Shown one piece after another: positions 21,793 through 33,443 of a stretch of DNA of 64,000 nt. The stretch spans positions 20,856,956 through 20,920,955 of the forward strand of contig JBCNJP010000003.1 of the NCBI GenBank assembly GCA_039602395.1, in the 5' to 3' direction. Source of the DNA: Deinandra increscens subsp. villosa. Lineage: Eukaryota; Streptophyta; Magnoliopsida; Asterales; Asteraceae. The notes beneath the pieces are model-generated. The model saw nothing but the letters and a program-made list of their open reading frames with translations, was not told where the DNA came from and did no database searches. The position numbers and the translations under genes are program-made. How positions within the stretch are numbered: position 1 is the first letter of the stretch; each line of letters starts with the position of its first letter.

Positions 21793-23350
21793 CTACAAAA
21801 CAGATTAAGTTAAAAAATCAGTATTTTCGATAATCTTTTCCTTAATAAATTTAATTACCCAATGTTTAAACATTTTAAACAATTAAGCTTATTAAGGCTA
21901 GGATCCAATTGACATGCCATCATTTCATCAGTTGATCTTCTAGAAATGATGCACTCAAAAGGTAAGTGACGATCAATAATTGTACTCCAAGTATAATTCC
22001 TAGATTTTATGGGACCTACAAATAACACTTGTGAATCTTGCATCAAGTGATTTGTAGTCATGTTTCATCCCATCTTTTGCCACGGGCCAAGGGTCTCACC
22101 GCCTAGCTCGCTTTAAGTCGTCCAACTAAGAACGCACAAATTGTCCACCATTGTGCACCAATGAGTGGGAATTTGCCATGTAAATGCCATTTTACCATTG
22201 TGTACCAATGAGTAAGATGACATCCACAAGTGTCCTTTTCAAGGTGGATGGCAAAGACTTAAGTTTGGTTTGGGTCAAAACAATTTTGATGTGTGATAAA
22301 AAATGTTATGTGTGAAGATTCATGCACATCTTCACCACATAATGTGTTTATAAAATTCTTAGTTTGTCTTCCAAATCAAAAGAGCTCGGTAGCTCCATTT
22401 GCAACACACAAAGAAGCGTAGGGGTGAGGTTTGCACTTTTGCAATTAAAAACCTACCCACTTTAGGGAAGCATGGTGACCCGACTTATACCTCTCTTAGA
22501 GTGTGTTCAAATGAGTGAGCCGGTGTTTCTTTTGAGTTTTAGGACACAACTTTTATTTTATAAACAAAATCATATTTCAATAGATATTTAAGCAAATTTC
22601 GATTTTCATAAAACAAATTTGCAATAAAACCTTTTATTATGTCACAATTATCACAAATAATCACATAATGTTAGGGTTTCTAATTATCTAACATAATTTT
22701 AATTCTCTTTGATCTAAGTAATAACCATAAACGATTTGCATGAAACTTCATGGTTTTTACTTCTTTTTTAACATTTAAAATTAAAGGTACAACATGTTGT
22801 TTAAACAATTATCAAATAACAAAAACTTGGGTTCTTAATTTTAGATCACAAAAATCGAATTTTAGACCTAAAATTAGGGTTTCCGATTCGGCTAGAGGTT
22901 TTCGATCCATTTCATAGATTTCGATCGGAATGAGGGTTTTCGATCGGGAACATTTCGATCGGGTCGTAAACTTTTTTCGATCGGACTAGGGTTTCCGATT
23001 GGAAACTTTTCGATCGTGTCGTAAACTCTTTTCGATCGGGTCGAAAGCAGTTTTCGATCGGAAACTAGGGTTTCTGATCGGAAAACAAGGGTTTCCGATC
23101 GGAAGCATGGGTTTACGATCGGAAAACAAGGGTTTCCGATTGGAACCAAACGGCGGGTCGAAAAGCAGTTTTCGATCGAAATAGAATTTACGTTTTTTAC
23201 CAATTTGCGAAACCGATTTTCTAATTGTAAAAGACGATTTTATGTGGATCGAAAAGCTAGAATCTTGATTAGAAAGCTTGTTTCTAATCGAATTTGGTTA
23301 CCCCCTTCCAAGTTTTTATTCCCGGTAATTAATTAAAATCATAGGTGACT
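21793..23350 (-). other. copia-1 leader between primer-binding site and gag
   Basis: About 1.55 kb of leader without a gene. It holds two copies of a small hairpin unit (CATTGTGCACCAATG at 22149-22163 and CATTGTGTACCAATG at 22196-22210, both followed by AGT) and a GATCG-rich repeat array (22860-23190). Confidence 0.8.
22860..23190. repeat. TTTCGATCGG repeat array in copia-1 leader
   Basis: More than a dozen copies of a degenerate word around TTTCGATCGGAAA and GGGTTTCCGATCGG are packed into 330 bases, some in mirror arrangement. Short frames read through it on both strands are artefacts of the repeat. Confidence 0.85.
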
Positions 23351-23360
23351 CGTGATACCA
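23351..23360 (-). other. copia-1 primer-binding site
   Basis: On the minus strand, one base inside the LTR, this reads TGGTATCACG. The first eight bases match the initiator-tRNA-Met site TGGTATCAGAGC; the rest has diverged. Confidence 0.7.
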
Positions 23361-23361
23361 C

Positions 23362-24033
23362 TGTTGGGTTATATAACTAATTATCAAATAAACACGAGTA
23401 CGCAGCGGATATTTTCCTATGAATTAATCTAACTAACCGGATAGACAACGTGTACCTTTTTAGCTCGGCAAGAGAAGATCTTCTAGGATTTGAAGTAAAT
23501 CCCTCTACGATCGCACACACGACACACCGATGTACGTATGCTAGTACTCAATCATGAACTCCTCTTGGTGTAGGCTTGGTCGAACCACACAAGAAATCGA
23601 ACCCCCCCCCCCCCCCCCCTTTGGGTTCTTTTCTTATTACCGAAAATTAGAGAGAGAATAGAGAGAGATTAGGGTTTTGCACTTTATCAGATAAAGGCAA
23701 CACTTAAACCTTAAACCTATAAGGTCTATTTATAGTGTTTAGAGACTTGGAAAACAAGATAGGGATTGGGATGGGGACCATCCACGAATTCGGCCCTAAG
23801 GCCTTATCCCAATCCTTCTCCCAATTGTAATCCAATTCTATCTCTTTCTAATTACAACTAACACCCCTGTTAACAATTAACTGTTAGTTTTTAACGACTC
23901 CTCGTTAAATGTTCGTGATAAATATTAATTAACTAATTAATTAATACAAATACATTAGTGTCGAGACGTGTAACCCCGTAGGCTTAAATACTTTCCAGAC
24001 ATACGCTTATTAATACGTGATCATATCCTTACA
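23362..24033 (-). repeat. copia-1 5' LTR
   Basis: This 672-bp repeat is the partner of 16272-16930. It is longer mainly because a short C run has grown to about 18 C at 23601-23618. Confidence 0.95.
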
Positions 24034-24134
24034 CCTGTTGCTTCATGTAATTTTTGACGTGATGCCTCTCCTAGCTCCTCGCTAGGTTTAGCTCCCCTTG
24101 GTGTTTTATATAATCAGTTGTTCCAAAAAAAAAA
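24034..24134 (+). mobile_element. 3' tail of the split LINE with poly(A)
   Basis: It starts with the second CCTGT copy, runs through the LINE end text CTAGCTCCTCGCTAGG, and ends in ten A residues (24125-24134). The start joins seamlessly with the zf-RVT frame lost at 16271. Confidence 0.85.
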
Positions 24135-24145
24135 TATTAAAATAA

Positions 24146-25050
24146 TAGTTACTTCGAGGAATGATACCAATGCTTCAAGGACTAGTACATAAATAAATCT
24201 GTTTTGAATAAAGTTTATATCAAAATGGAGATAAAATGAAAATGTTATAACGGTTTATTCTAAATTTTGTAAAACATCATATTTTAAAAGTTATATAAAA
24301 TTCAAATATGTTCAAAATATTAAAATAAAAGTAGCATGTCACAATAAACTTTATATCAACATGTTGGTGAACCGTTCAGGGGAAGTTTGTTTACATTTGT
24401 TCAATGTTCACTTAATAAATAAACGAACATTAATATGAAATTTCGTTCCTTCAATTAAGTGAACAGACATGAACTGAGACCGCGTTTGTTCATTTCTGTT
24501 CATAAACGTTCAATTAGGTGTTCGGAATGTTCCTTGTGGTGGATTTAGAGTGTCCGATCGTCGATAATTTAACGTTGCCATTAAGGTACGGTCAAAGAGT
24601 TACACTTTGGACGATAGACAAGTTATAATATTTAATGATTAGATGTTATTGATAACAAACAAACAATTATTATGGCAAATCAATATTTAGTGAGATACTG
24701 AGTATTAATTGTTTGAAGAAATAATTAATTGACGAATAAATTAATAACGTTGTCTCTCTAAAGGGAGTTAAACGAATATTGATTTATTAGTTGGTAAATA
24801 AGGTAAATAATTGGTGATGTTTAAGAGCTAAACGAGTATTAATTTGTTATTAGGTAACGAATTAAGCGATGAACTTTATTTTGAATAAAGTATGTCAAAA
24901 GAGGTTTTGACTATGCGGAGAATAATCGTTATGCGAAAGATGAATACAAATTTAATTTATGAGACAAATTAAATAGAATAATTATTGTTAGTCTTTAATT
25001 AAGATAATATTTACTCAAGTTTTTAATTAAGTGTTAGTTAAAAATATGAT
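24146..25050. other. Gene-free AT-rich spacer
   Basis: No gene is seen. It includes a diverged copy of part of the 14607-15328 unit (about 24240-24340) and TTCGTTC/GAACA text at 24370-24530. Confidence 0.5.
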
Positions 25051-25212
25051 GACGGTCCGGTGGTGGTGTTGGGTGGAGAGGTGTCGGCGACGGTTAGTGG
25101 TGGTTTTCTCTAATAGACAATTCTATAACCTTTTAAGATTAAGGAGAGTTTTGAGAAACCCACCACTAACCGTCGCCGACACCTCTCCACCCAACACCAC
25201 CGCCGGACCGTC
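25051..25212. repeat. 60-bp near-perfect inverted repeat (hairpin)
   Basis: The left arm is 25051-25110, the right arm 25152-25212 and the loop about 41 bases. The arms are GC-rich (GACGGTCCGG, GGTGTCGGCGACGG) inside AT-rich surroundings. By eye they differ at two or three positions. No terminal duplication or transposon end was recognised. Confidence 0.85.
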
Positions 25213-26126
25213 GATGTCCCCTGCCAAACCGCCACCGCCACCTTCCGACCCTGCTGTCTGATAGCCGACTCTTCGCCGTTGTCTACCGCTGCCCCGTTGC
25301 CGACCACCGGTTTCGAAACTGGTTTCGGATTTTTTTTCGGTTCAAGAGTTGAACACATTATCGTGATTACTAGCGGACCAGTTGGTTGAATCCATCGTGC
25401 ACTCTCTCGGTATTCGTCAAGATTAAATCTCTAAGCTTTCTATGATTGTTTTATTTTATTTTCTGAATCGTTTTGTAATTGGATCGCTGGTGGGATACGT
25501 GTCTTGTTATAAATAAAGTTTACACCTTTACGCTTCCGCATCAAATAATAAGTTTGTTATTATTTTACTGAGAAATATATACAAAGATTCAATTTTTATA
25601 TAAAACTTAATGTTTTAAAAAATTAAAAACAGACATACGAATTCCCAACACTTTAAAGTGTTCCTTTGTTTATTTTCATTCCTTTTAATGTTTTTTATAT
25701 ATTTTTAATATTTAATTAGTTAAACTAAAAGCCTAGTTATTTAAAATTTGTATTTTCTTAAAATTTTAGTCATTTAAAACTTAGAACCTTTATGACAATA
25801 TTTTGTGATAGTTATATTTATAATTATTATTCTAACTGGTACTTTGTATTGGGATAATTATATTATGATTATTATATCATGCTTACTTATATTTGTTTAT
25901 GGTGATTAGTTCTAATGTTTGGGATTAAAAATACTGATTTTATATTTAGAAATAGTATATATGTTCGTTTGAATACGTAAATAAGTTAAATTCTTAATGA
26001 ATGAACAAGAAAAATAATTTCCGCTCGTCATGCGTTCTTGAACCATCCATGAACAAGTTTAATTCTAAACAAACGAATATTTACAAAACTTTGCTCGGTT
26101 CGCTTTAGTTTGTTTACAACAAAGCT
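25213..26126. other. Gene-free spacer
   Basis: GC-rich text of the same character as the hairpin arms continues to about 25330. AT-rich DNA follows, then another TTCGTT/GAACAAG repeat patch (25960-26120). I see no supported gene. Confidence 0.4.
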
Positions 26127-27666
26127 TTGCTCGGTTCAACTAATGCCGATATGTTGGAGGTGAAGAGGATGTCTTCTTTGTTTGGTTATAAACCAACATT
26201 AATTCCTTTCAAGTATCTTGGCTTACCGTCAGTGTCAATATGGCCAAGGTTAACGGTTTGGATCCTATTACTGCGAAATTTCAGTCCGGACTTGCTTCTT
26301 GGAAAGCAAAGCTTTTATCCACCGGGGGTAGGGCTTCTCTAATTTCAGCGATGCTAGGTTCGTTACCAACAAATTTTCTCTCCCTTCATCTTATGCCAAA
26401 AAGGTTAATGATTCTCTCAAGGGCCCTTCGATAATTTTTTTGGGAGGGGATGAAGACTCAAAGAAACTTCCTTGGGTGAAATGAGAACTCGTTATTGCGG
26501 ATAAAGAAAAGGTTGGGTTGAGGATTGGTAGTATGAAAGCCCTTAATATGGCTCTCTTGTTGAGATGGTAGTACGTTATCTCACGAACCCAAATTCTTTA
26601 TGGGTTAATATTATTGATTCTATCTATAAAGTTAACCCGTTTTCTTTATTGAAGGTGGCTAAACGGGATGCTACATGGGAACGTATTGTGAAATGCATTG
26701 CAATGTTAAATGATAAGAATTATATATCGTATTCGGCCATTCGTAAAGGTGGGCTCGGGTGATTCAACTTTCATATTGGAATGATATTTCGATTGGAGAT
26801 TCTACACTTGCTTCTCGTTTCCCATCTTTATGATTTGGAAACAGAGGAGTGTTTAATTTCTTCTAGAAAATCGACGGACGAGTGGCAATGTGGTTGACGT
26901 CATGTTCTCAGAGGAGGTGTTGAGGAGATTCAGATGGAAGCAAGTTTGATCAATCTTTTTAATAGTATTAGTTGGTGCAACTATGCTGATTCTTGGCTGT
27001 GGGATTTTAATAATCAATCTCAATTTTGTGTGAAATGGGTGCAGAAAAGCATAGAGAAGAAGATGTTACTGAGTGCCTGGATTTCTACACGTTGGAACAA
27101 AGATTTACCATTTACCTAAAAAGACTAATATTTTTTTGTGTGGCGGATGTTACTTGATAGACTTCCTACTAGGGTAAATCTTTGTAATCGAGGCTTGGAT
27201 ATCCCATCAATTTTATGCCCTTTTTGTTCGTCTGAGATCGAATCTATGGATCGTTTGTTTGGGACATGTTGTGTGGCTGATAAAGTGTGGCGTAGTGTTT
27301 TGATTTGGTTTGACCTTCCGATTATATACATCGCAAATCCGCAGGGCTTGCTCTCTTGGATTTCGACCCTTCATATTGAGAAGAGAAAAAAAGGGCATCA
27401 TTGAAGGCATTCTCATCATCTCGTGTTGGGTAACTTGAAAAATGCGTAATGAGGCCATTCTTAAAGCTAGCGATTCAAAGAAGGAGCTTAATTTAGAATC
27501 AATCAAACAGTTTTCCGTTTATGTAGATTGTGAGTTGAAATAGGAAACTTAGAATAACTTGGACCGAGTGATTACAAGCCCCTCTCCTATTCATGTAATT
27601 TCCTTTTCTTTCCGGGTTAAGATTTTCTAATACGTGTCTATATATATTTTAGCGGTTAAAAAAACA
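26127..27666 (+). pseudogene. Second decayed LINE fragment
   Basis: Successive frames read as the end of an L1-type LINE: FGYKPTLIPFKYLGLP, then LASWKAKLLSTGGRASLISA, then WERIVKCI, then WRMLLDRLPTRVNLCNRG with CPFCSSEIESMDRLFGTCC (zf-RVT). The frame changes several times and stops are frequent. It ends in AGCGGTTAAAAAAAC, a short A tail. It belongs to the same broad class as the LINE at 15322 but is older and is not split. Confidence 0.85.
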
Positions 27667-27833
27667 TGTAAATGGTCGACATCACCGCCAGAGACACCGC
27701 CTCGTATTGCATTCATGGTTTTTTCACACCTTTAATCCTTAATAACAAGACTTATAATAAACGGACAAAAAACAGAAAACATCGTGATAAAAAAGAACTA
27801 AATAATATATATTATATTAATATATTATAAATA

Positions 27834-28121
27834 GGGTAAATTACACCAGAGGTCCCTGAGGTTTACACAAGTAATGAAAGAGGTCCCTAGAGTTTTATTA
27901 TTATGGAAAGGGTTCTTAACGTTTGTATTAGTGTAACGAAAAATGTCCCTCCGTTAGTTAACCTCGTTAAATACCTAAACAGGGTTAATTAACGGAGGAC
28001 CTCTTTCGTTACACTAATACAAACGTTAGGGACATTTTCCATAATTTTAAAACTCTAGGGACCTCTTTCGTTACTTTTCGTTAATTGTGTAAACCTCAAG
28101 GACCTCTGATATAATTTACTC
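27834..28121. mobile_element. Foldback MITE, copy 1
   Basis: A 288-bp element with ends GGGTAAATTACACCAGAGGT and, inverted, GAGTAAATTATATCAGAGGT. The inverted repeat runs through most of its length, with the centre near TAACGGAGG and CCTCCGTTA. It is non-coding, and no clear target duplication was found. A second copy lies at 28859-31683. Confidence 0.85.
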
Positions 28122-28858
28122 ATTTGTTATTGCACATTTTCTTAACCCTTCAATAAATACAATTCAACATTTTTTTGGCTTTATAAATAAAATAAAATAA
28201 AATAAGTTTTTGTTTAGAAAGTATTCACATTCTTAATTTTTTGACGTTCATAATAAAATATTAATTTATCCTTAAAAAAAACTACAAACCTCATTTTTTT
28301 TGAAAGAAAATAACAAAATTTGTTATATATATATATATGTATTTTTTTAATAAAAATGGCTTATAATTAATTTTAAATGTGTTTAAAAAAAATACTAGTT
28401 AGAGAAAATGTTTTAAAAATGATTTTAAAAAAAAATTAAGAAATTTATTTAATAAACTTTTTCGCACTTATATGCAGATCGCACCATTTTAAAACTTCAG
28501 TAATTACACATAGCTGTTTTTTTTTAATTTCTTTAAACAGTTCATTTAAGTTCTTTAGTCAACGTTCTTTTTTTTCCTGTTATTTTTTTCTTTTAATTAA
28601 TCAATATTTTATATTTTTTAGTCAATTTTATTTTTAATCTTCATATCTTGTTTTGTAAACAAAAATCAATATTTTAGGATCTTTAGTCAATGTTATTTTT
28701 TATTTTTCACGTTTATTTTTTAAACAAGAATAAATATTTTTAAATTATTTAGTCGATGTTTATTTTAAATCTTCTTGTTTATTTTGTTTATTTTTAAACA
28801 ATAGAAAATCTTTTTGGAAAATATTTTTCAATCTAGGTTTAAAACTTTACTTGTATTT
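28122..28858. other. Very AT-rich spacer
   Basis: Homopolymer-rich A/T sequence between the two MITE copies, with no gene or known element. Confidence 0.6.
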
Positions 28859-28950
28859 GAGCAAATTACACTAGAGGTCCTTGAGGTTTACACAAGTAAC
28901 GAAAGAGGTCCTTAGAGTTTTAAAATTATGGAAAAGGTCCCTTACGTTTG

Positions 28951-31494
28951 TGTCACACCCCCAAAATACCACTAACGGAGTTTATACCGTTAAGGGGCGC
29001 GACTAGACCAGGATCCACAACCATAGTTACAAATACTAAACGAATCAGGGTTAGTTCAAACACAAATTATAAATCAAAGTTTCAAACACAACGCAGCGGA
29101 ATAAAATATTGTTTTAGCACTAACCACGTGCTTTACATAGACATTGTTTTAAATTCCCAATTTAGTTTAAATCAAAACAAAGGTCTTCAAGTGCCATGCC
29201 AACCCGCTCCGGATACTCCTTAGCGATCTGCAAAAGTTTAAACCACGCAAGTGTCAACCTAACGGTTGGTGAGTTCACAGTGGGCTTGTCATGCATTGGC
29301 CCGGTCTCATAATCATTGTTCGTATCAAAATGTACTTACAAAATATTCATTTGTGAAAAGCAATGCTTGTATTTAATTCTCAGTTTATAAAAGGTTTGTC
29401 CGTGACCACGTCATCGGGTATGTACTAGTTCCGTAAAGTTAAAGGACTCAACCGATATCGCGGGTAGCTAATCCGTTGTTCCATGCTCTAAGGAAGTTTG
29501 TACCAAAGCTGACTTATTTTGTGGGGGCCGAGCCATCCCGTACAGTGCGGACCAAGTCATCGCGTTTTCTGCCTCCCCCGTGTCCTCTCGGGACCACGGG
29601 CAAATAGGCTGATATTGTACCTCCGTGCACTCCCCGTGCCACGGGGCGGAGTTTGTCAAACTCCAGTAGATCTACCCAACATCCCCTCGCTTTCACAAAT
29701 TAATGGCACAATTAAGTTGAGGACTTTTAAGTTATAAGGCATCCTTAGAAAACATGTGATATCATATGGTTTAGACTTTAACCTACACTAGCCATATTAA
29801 AACAGTTTTCGTTTCAGAAATCGTTTATTCAGAATTCACAAGTGTTCCCATAAAACACTTCAGTTCATCAAGTGGGTGCCAAGCATCCCGTGTTCTTATG
29901 TTTATCAGTGAGGTGCCTAGCACTCTCGAGTTTGTCAGCATTGTTTTTCGTTAAGTTATTCTGTGTGGCCCAACGGACTCACGGTATGCGGGTTAGTGAC
30001 ACTCACCTTTGGTTGCACTGCTACACTTGCTAATAATCCAAGTATCGCTTATCGAAGACCTATGAACACGTTTAGGTCTTAAGTATTAGTTTCGTGTCTA
30101 ATCTTTACTTAACGTTACTATGGCCCATAACATAGCACGTTGCAACTATGACTCGACATACCGACACACGACACCAATGGTTGATCATAAGCAAGGGTTT
30201 ATATAAATCAGATATCAAACATGTTTCATCATGGCATAATCATGTAAGTCATGGCATAACGCTTAAGCAAATTTCACAAGTTTGGTTTTTAGGTCAAGCC
30301 TTAGTTTCGCTAGCATAGTTTCGCTAGACAGTTTCGCTAGGTGCACGGGCAGCACTTTCGCTAGGCAATGCCCGGTAACACAGTTTCGCTAGGCTAGTTT
30401 CGCCCGAAACTGCTGACGCAGTTTCGCTAGCCTAGTTTCGCAGGGAAACTGGTTTGAACTTTCGTTCAGGTATTTCGCTCGATAGTTTCGCTCGAGCTGG
30501 TCTGGTCAGGTTCCCGGCGACACTATAGTTTCGCTGGTCAGTGTCGCTGGAAGGACACACAATTTCGCTACTTAGTTTCGCCCAGAGAACAACAGTTTCG
30601 CTGGTCGCGAAAAACATACGGATTTGCCTAAAAATCAACCTAACAGCTTCTGATCATACATGCAATTCATTATCTAGCATCCCTAGGCATTTACTAACAT
30701 AAATCAAGCAACTTTAACAAGTTTAACATGCATTTTGATCATCAAATCTCTAAAATAGGTTCAAAACCCTAAAATGACCTATTTTGCACAAATCTCTAAC
30801 ATGGATGGATTTCACACGTAAAGTTACCAACTTTATTACAGATCTAGCATTCTAAAGCATGTATACAGAAGATCAAGCAATATCATGAAGGTTTGAGCAT
30901 GCTTTAAGAAGAAAACTCATAGAAAACACATAAAGCATAGTTTTTTTTTTTGGGACTCACGGTTGATTATAGAATCGATAGATGAGATGAGATGATGGTC
31001 TAGAGGCTGAGATCTTGGTCTCTTGGTGGTATTCTCGGCTGACCAGGTTCCAGAGAAGTGTATGTGTGTGTTGGTTGTGAAATGAGGCAAATGAGGCTAC
31101 TAGGGTTCATTAAGTTTATTTATATCAGAGGCTAGTTTCGCTGGCAGTTTCGCTGGCTGGTGAAACTGGCTCTGATCTCGGGTACATTGATCAGTCTAGC
31201 CAGCTACCGGGCGAATCTGTAGTTTCGCTCGGTAGTTTCGCTGACTACCAAATCTAGGAAATTTTCACATAATCAAGTATTTACAATTAATCATGCTATA
31301 CACAATAATAAGTCATGTATTTAAATCACATTTCACATAAAGATAATCAATGATAAACACATAACACATATGGACGGGTTCGGTGATCAACCAAAGGTCG
31401 TGGACGTATTCGGCCTAGTTATGCATTAGCTACTTATAACGTAACTAACGGGTTTGTCTAACGGAAGTTAACCTTGAAATTCTCGGGTGTCACA
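28951..31494 (-). repeat. Solo LTR, gypsy type, 2.54 kb
   Basis: It begins TGTCACACCCCC and ends GGGTGTCACA. It is flanked by a perfect 5-bp target duplication, GTTTG (28946-28950 and 31495-31499), and lies inside a MITE whose other copy lacks it. No internal region or second LTR exists, so this is a solo LTR left by recombination. Its terminal sequence resembles the gypsy-like element at 33444. No protein-coding frame is supported. Confidence 0.9.
30301..30605. repeat. AGTTTCGCTAG array in the solo LTR
   Basis: About 16 copies of (A/C)(G/T)TTTCGCT(A/G)G-like words at irregular short spacing. About four more copies lie at 31133-31245 in the same LTR. Confidence 0.85.
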
Positions 31495-31784
31495 GTTTGT
31501 ATTAGTGTAACGAAAGAGGTCCCTCCGTTAGTTAACCATGTTAAATACAAACGGGGTTAACTAACGGAGGACCTCTTTCGTTACACTAATACAAACCTTA
31601 GTGACCTTTTTCATAATTTTAAAACTCTAGGGACCTCTTTCATTACCTGTGTAAACCTCAGTGACCTCTGGTGTAATTTACTCTTATAAATATATGCTAA
31701 AAGAACAAAACAAATAAAAATAGTTATATCCAAGCTTTAGACATAAAATTTGAACAACCCAAAGTTGTTTTTCTATATTTAATA

Positions 31785-32204
31785 GAAATAATCGATTTAA
31801 ATAACCTCAACTATTGTATTAGTCGGTAACAAACTCAAAGAATTCTTTTGTAATACAACAGTCTTATCTTTATACTCTATTTTTTTTATAATCCTTCCAT
31901 TCATCCTACTAATCACTGTTACTATATGCTGGTGTGGATTCCTTAAATAAAAAAATTGGAATTATTAGCAGCCAATAGGCAATAGTTTGAGATTATTGCC
32001 GACCAATAGACAATAGTTGAGATTATTTAAATCCATTTTTCTAAATATTTTCCACATCAGCATATAGTAACGGCGGTCAGTGTGATGGACGGAAGGATTA
32101 TTAAAAAAATAAGATATAAAGATAAGACTGTTGTATTACAAAATAATTGATGAGATTATTATCGGTCAATAGACGATAGTTAAGATTATTTAAATCCTTT
32201 TTTC
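31785..32204. mobile_element. Foldback MITE with 10-bp flanking repeat
   Basis: A 420-bp element whose arms are inverted copies (GATTTAAATAACCTCAACTA with its relative at the right end, and TTGTAATACAACAGTCTTAT with its complement). It is flanked by ATATTTAATA at 31775-31784 and 32205-32214. This fits a Mutator-like MITE with a 9-10-bp target duplication. Confidence 0.75.
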
Positions 32205-32214
32205 ATATTTAATA

Positions 32215-32846
32215 TTTTAAAAGTTAGCCTCTAACTCTTTTAATCCCCACTTAACTTTTTCTAATAGATAACCCTAAAATTATTTTAAGATAAAATCATT
32301 TTGTACTTTTAAGAGCATTCAGGATAAGTTCTCAATCATTGTCCCTATAATTTGTACTTTTATTATTACTTTTTTCTCTCTATTTCACTCACAATCAATA
32401 ATAAAATATTTATGTCTTTATCATTACCTTTTCTCTTTCTTTCAATCCCTAAATTTTAGCAAATCATCAGTTCTTTTGTTAAATATGCAGATTTGCTATT
32501 TTTTCTCCCGCCTCTACTCACAACCACTCACAACCAAACCTCAAATTTTAGAGTTTACACTCACATATTTTTTAAGGAACCTGCCATTATCTCGCTAAGA
32601 ATGGCCCTAGTTGACTAAGTCTTATGTGTCATATTTATGAACTTATGGTGTTAATAGCCATTATTATTGGTTTTACATTATAGTGAAATAATTTACAAGA
32701 TCATGCGGTATGCAGGGCGTGAAGCCCTGCGTTGTATTAGGTGGCACCCAAACCACGGCGTGAAACCACCCACCTCAGCATTTTTAGCTTGGCGTGATGA
32801 TTCACGTGGAATTCTCCACGGCGTGGAAGAGAGGTGTGGTTGGGGG
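32215..32846. other. Flanking DNA left of copia-2
   Basis: AT-rich sequence and then a GC-richer patch (32715-32846, GGCGTGAAGCCCTGCG and CACGGCGTGGAAGAG) that continues at 53839 beyond copia-2. The patch may be part of another MITE, but I could not find both ends. No gene is seen. Confidence 0.4.
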
Positions 32847-33443
32847 TGTTGGGTTTTACAGTGGGATCCGGGTTACCGATTTTAATTTTATTAAAACCGA
32901 TTTAATAATTAAATTAATTCTAAATTAATTTGGCAGCGGAAACGAATTAAAACGCGGACGCAACTGTAACAGGATCAATCACCGACACGACAAACACAGT
33001 AAAATATATTTATTTAAATAAATAAATAATTAAAATTAAATATCTAATGAATTAGATATACCTTGGCGGGATCCGAGCACCGCTCGAGACACCCGGATTC
33101 AACGGGCTCGCGCTAGGACGAACTGTGACGTCTGACTCGAACCTTCGAGACAGATCGTCGACGGCGGCATCCGCGGCAGCGGCCATAGGCGGCGGCGGCG
33201 GTAGTGGCGGCGGTGGTAGGGATACCACCGGTGGTGGTGACAAAATCTTCTCTGTCGGGATGGCCACCGGAACGGATCCCACGACGATCGAATCGCCGGT
33301 GATCGGAGGTGACACGGTGGCGGCGGCCGGCGGGTACAAGGGCGCGGGCCACGATGACGGGACCGGACGCGGTGGTCTCGGCTGCGCCGGCAGCGCGAGG
33401 ACCACCGGTCGGTGGTCGCGCGGCGGCGCGTGAGGGGCAGCGG
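32847..33443 (-). repeat. copia-2 3' LTR, first part
   Basis: Matches 52680 onward. It is interrupted by the gypsy-like element after TSD AGCGG and resumes at 46214. Confidence 0.93.

Larger units (their letters stand above)
16272..24033 (-). mobile_element. Ty1/copia element copia-1, full-length but inactive
   Basis: Two LTRs of the TG...CA type, a primer-binding site, a polypurine tract and the copia gene order (gag, protease, integrase, RT, RNase H) are all on the minus strand. A perfect 5-bp target duplication, CCTGT, flanks it (16267-16271 and 24034-24038). By eye the LTRs differ at about 14 of some 655 aligned positions, plus the length of a C run, so the insertion is not very recent. 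Stops, a frameshift and a changed RT active site disable it. Confidence 0.95.
28859..31683. mobile_element. Foldback MITE, copy 2, split by a solo LTR
   Basis: The two parts (28859-28950 and 31495-31683) rebuild a copy of the 27834 element with ends GAGCAAATTACAC and, inverted, GAGTAAATTACACC. The break lies in the ACGTTTGTATTAG segment, which is intact in copy 1. Confidence 0.88.

Noticed and set aside
22892..23203. Frames of about 60-100 codons in both directions
   Set aside because: They are produced by the GATCG-rich repeat array and have repetitive, meaningless translations.
29468..29737. Overlapping frames on both strands near 29500-29700
   Set aside because: They lie in the GC-richer part of the solo LTR, with no motif and no splice support.
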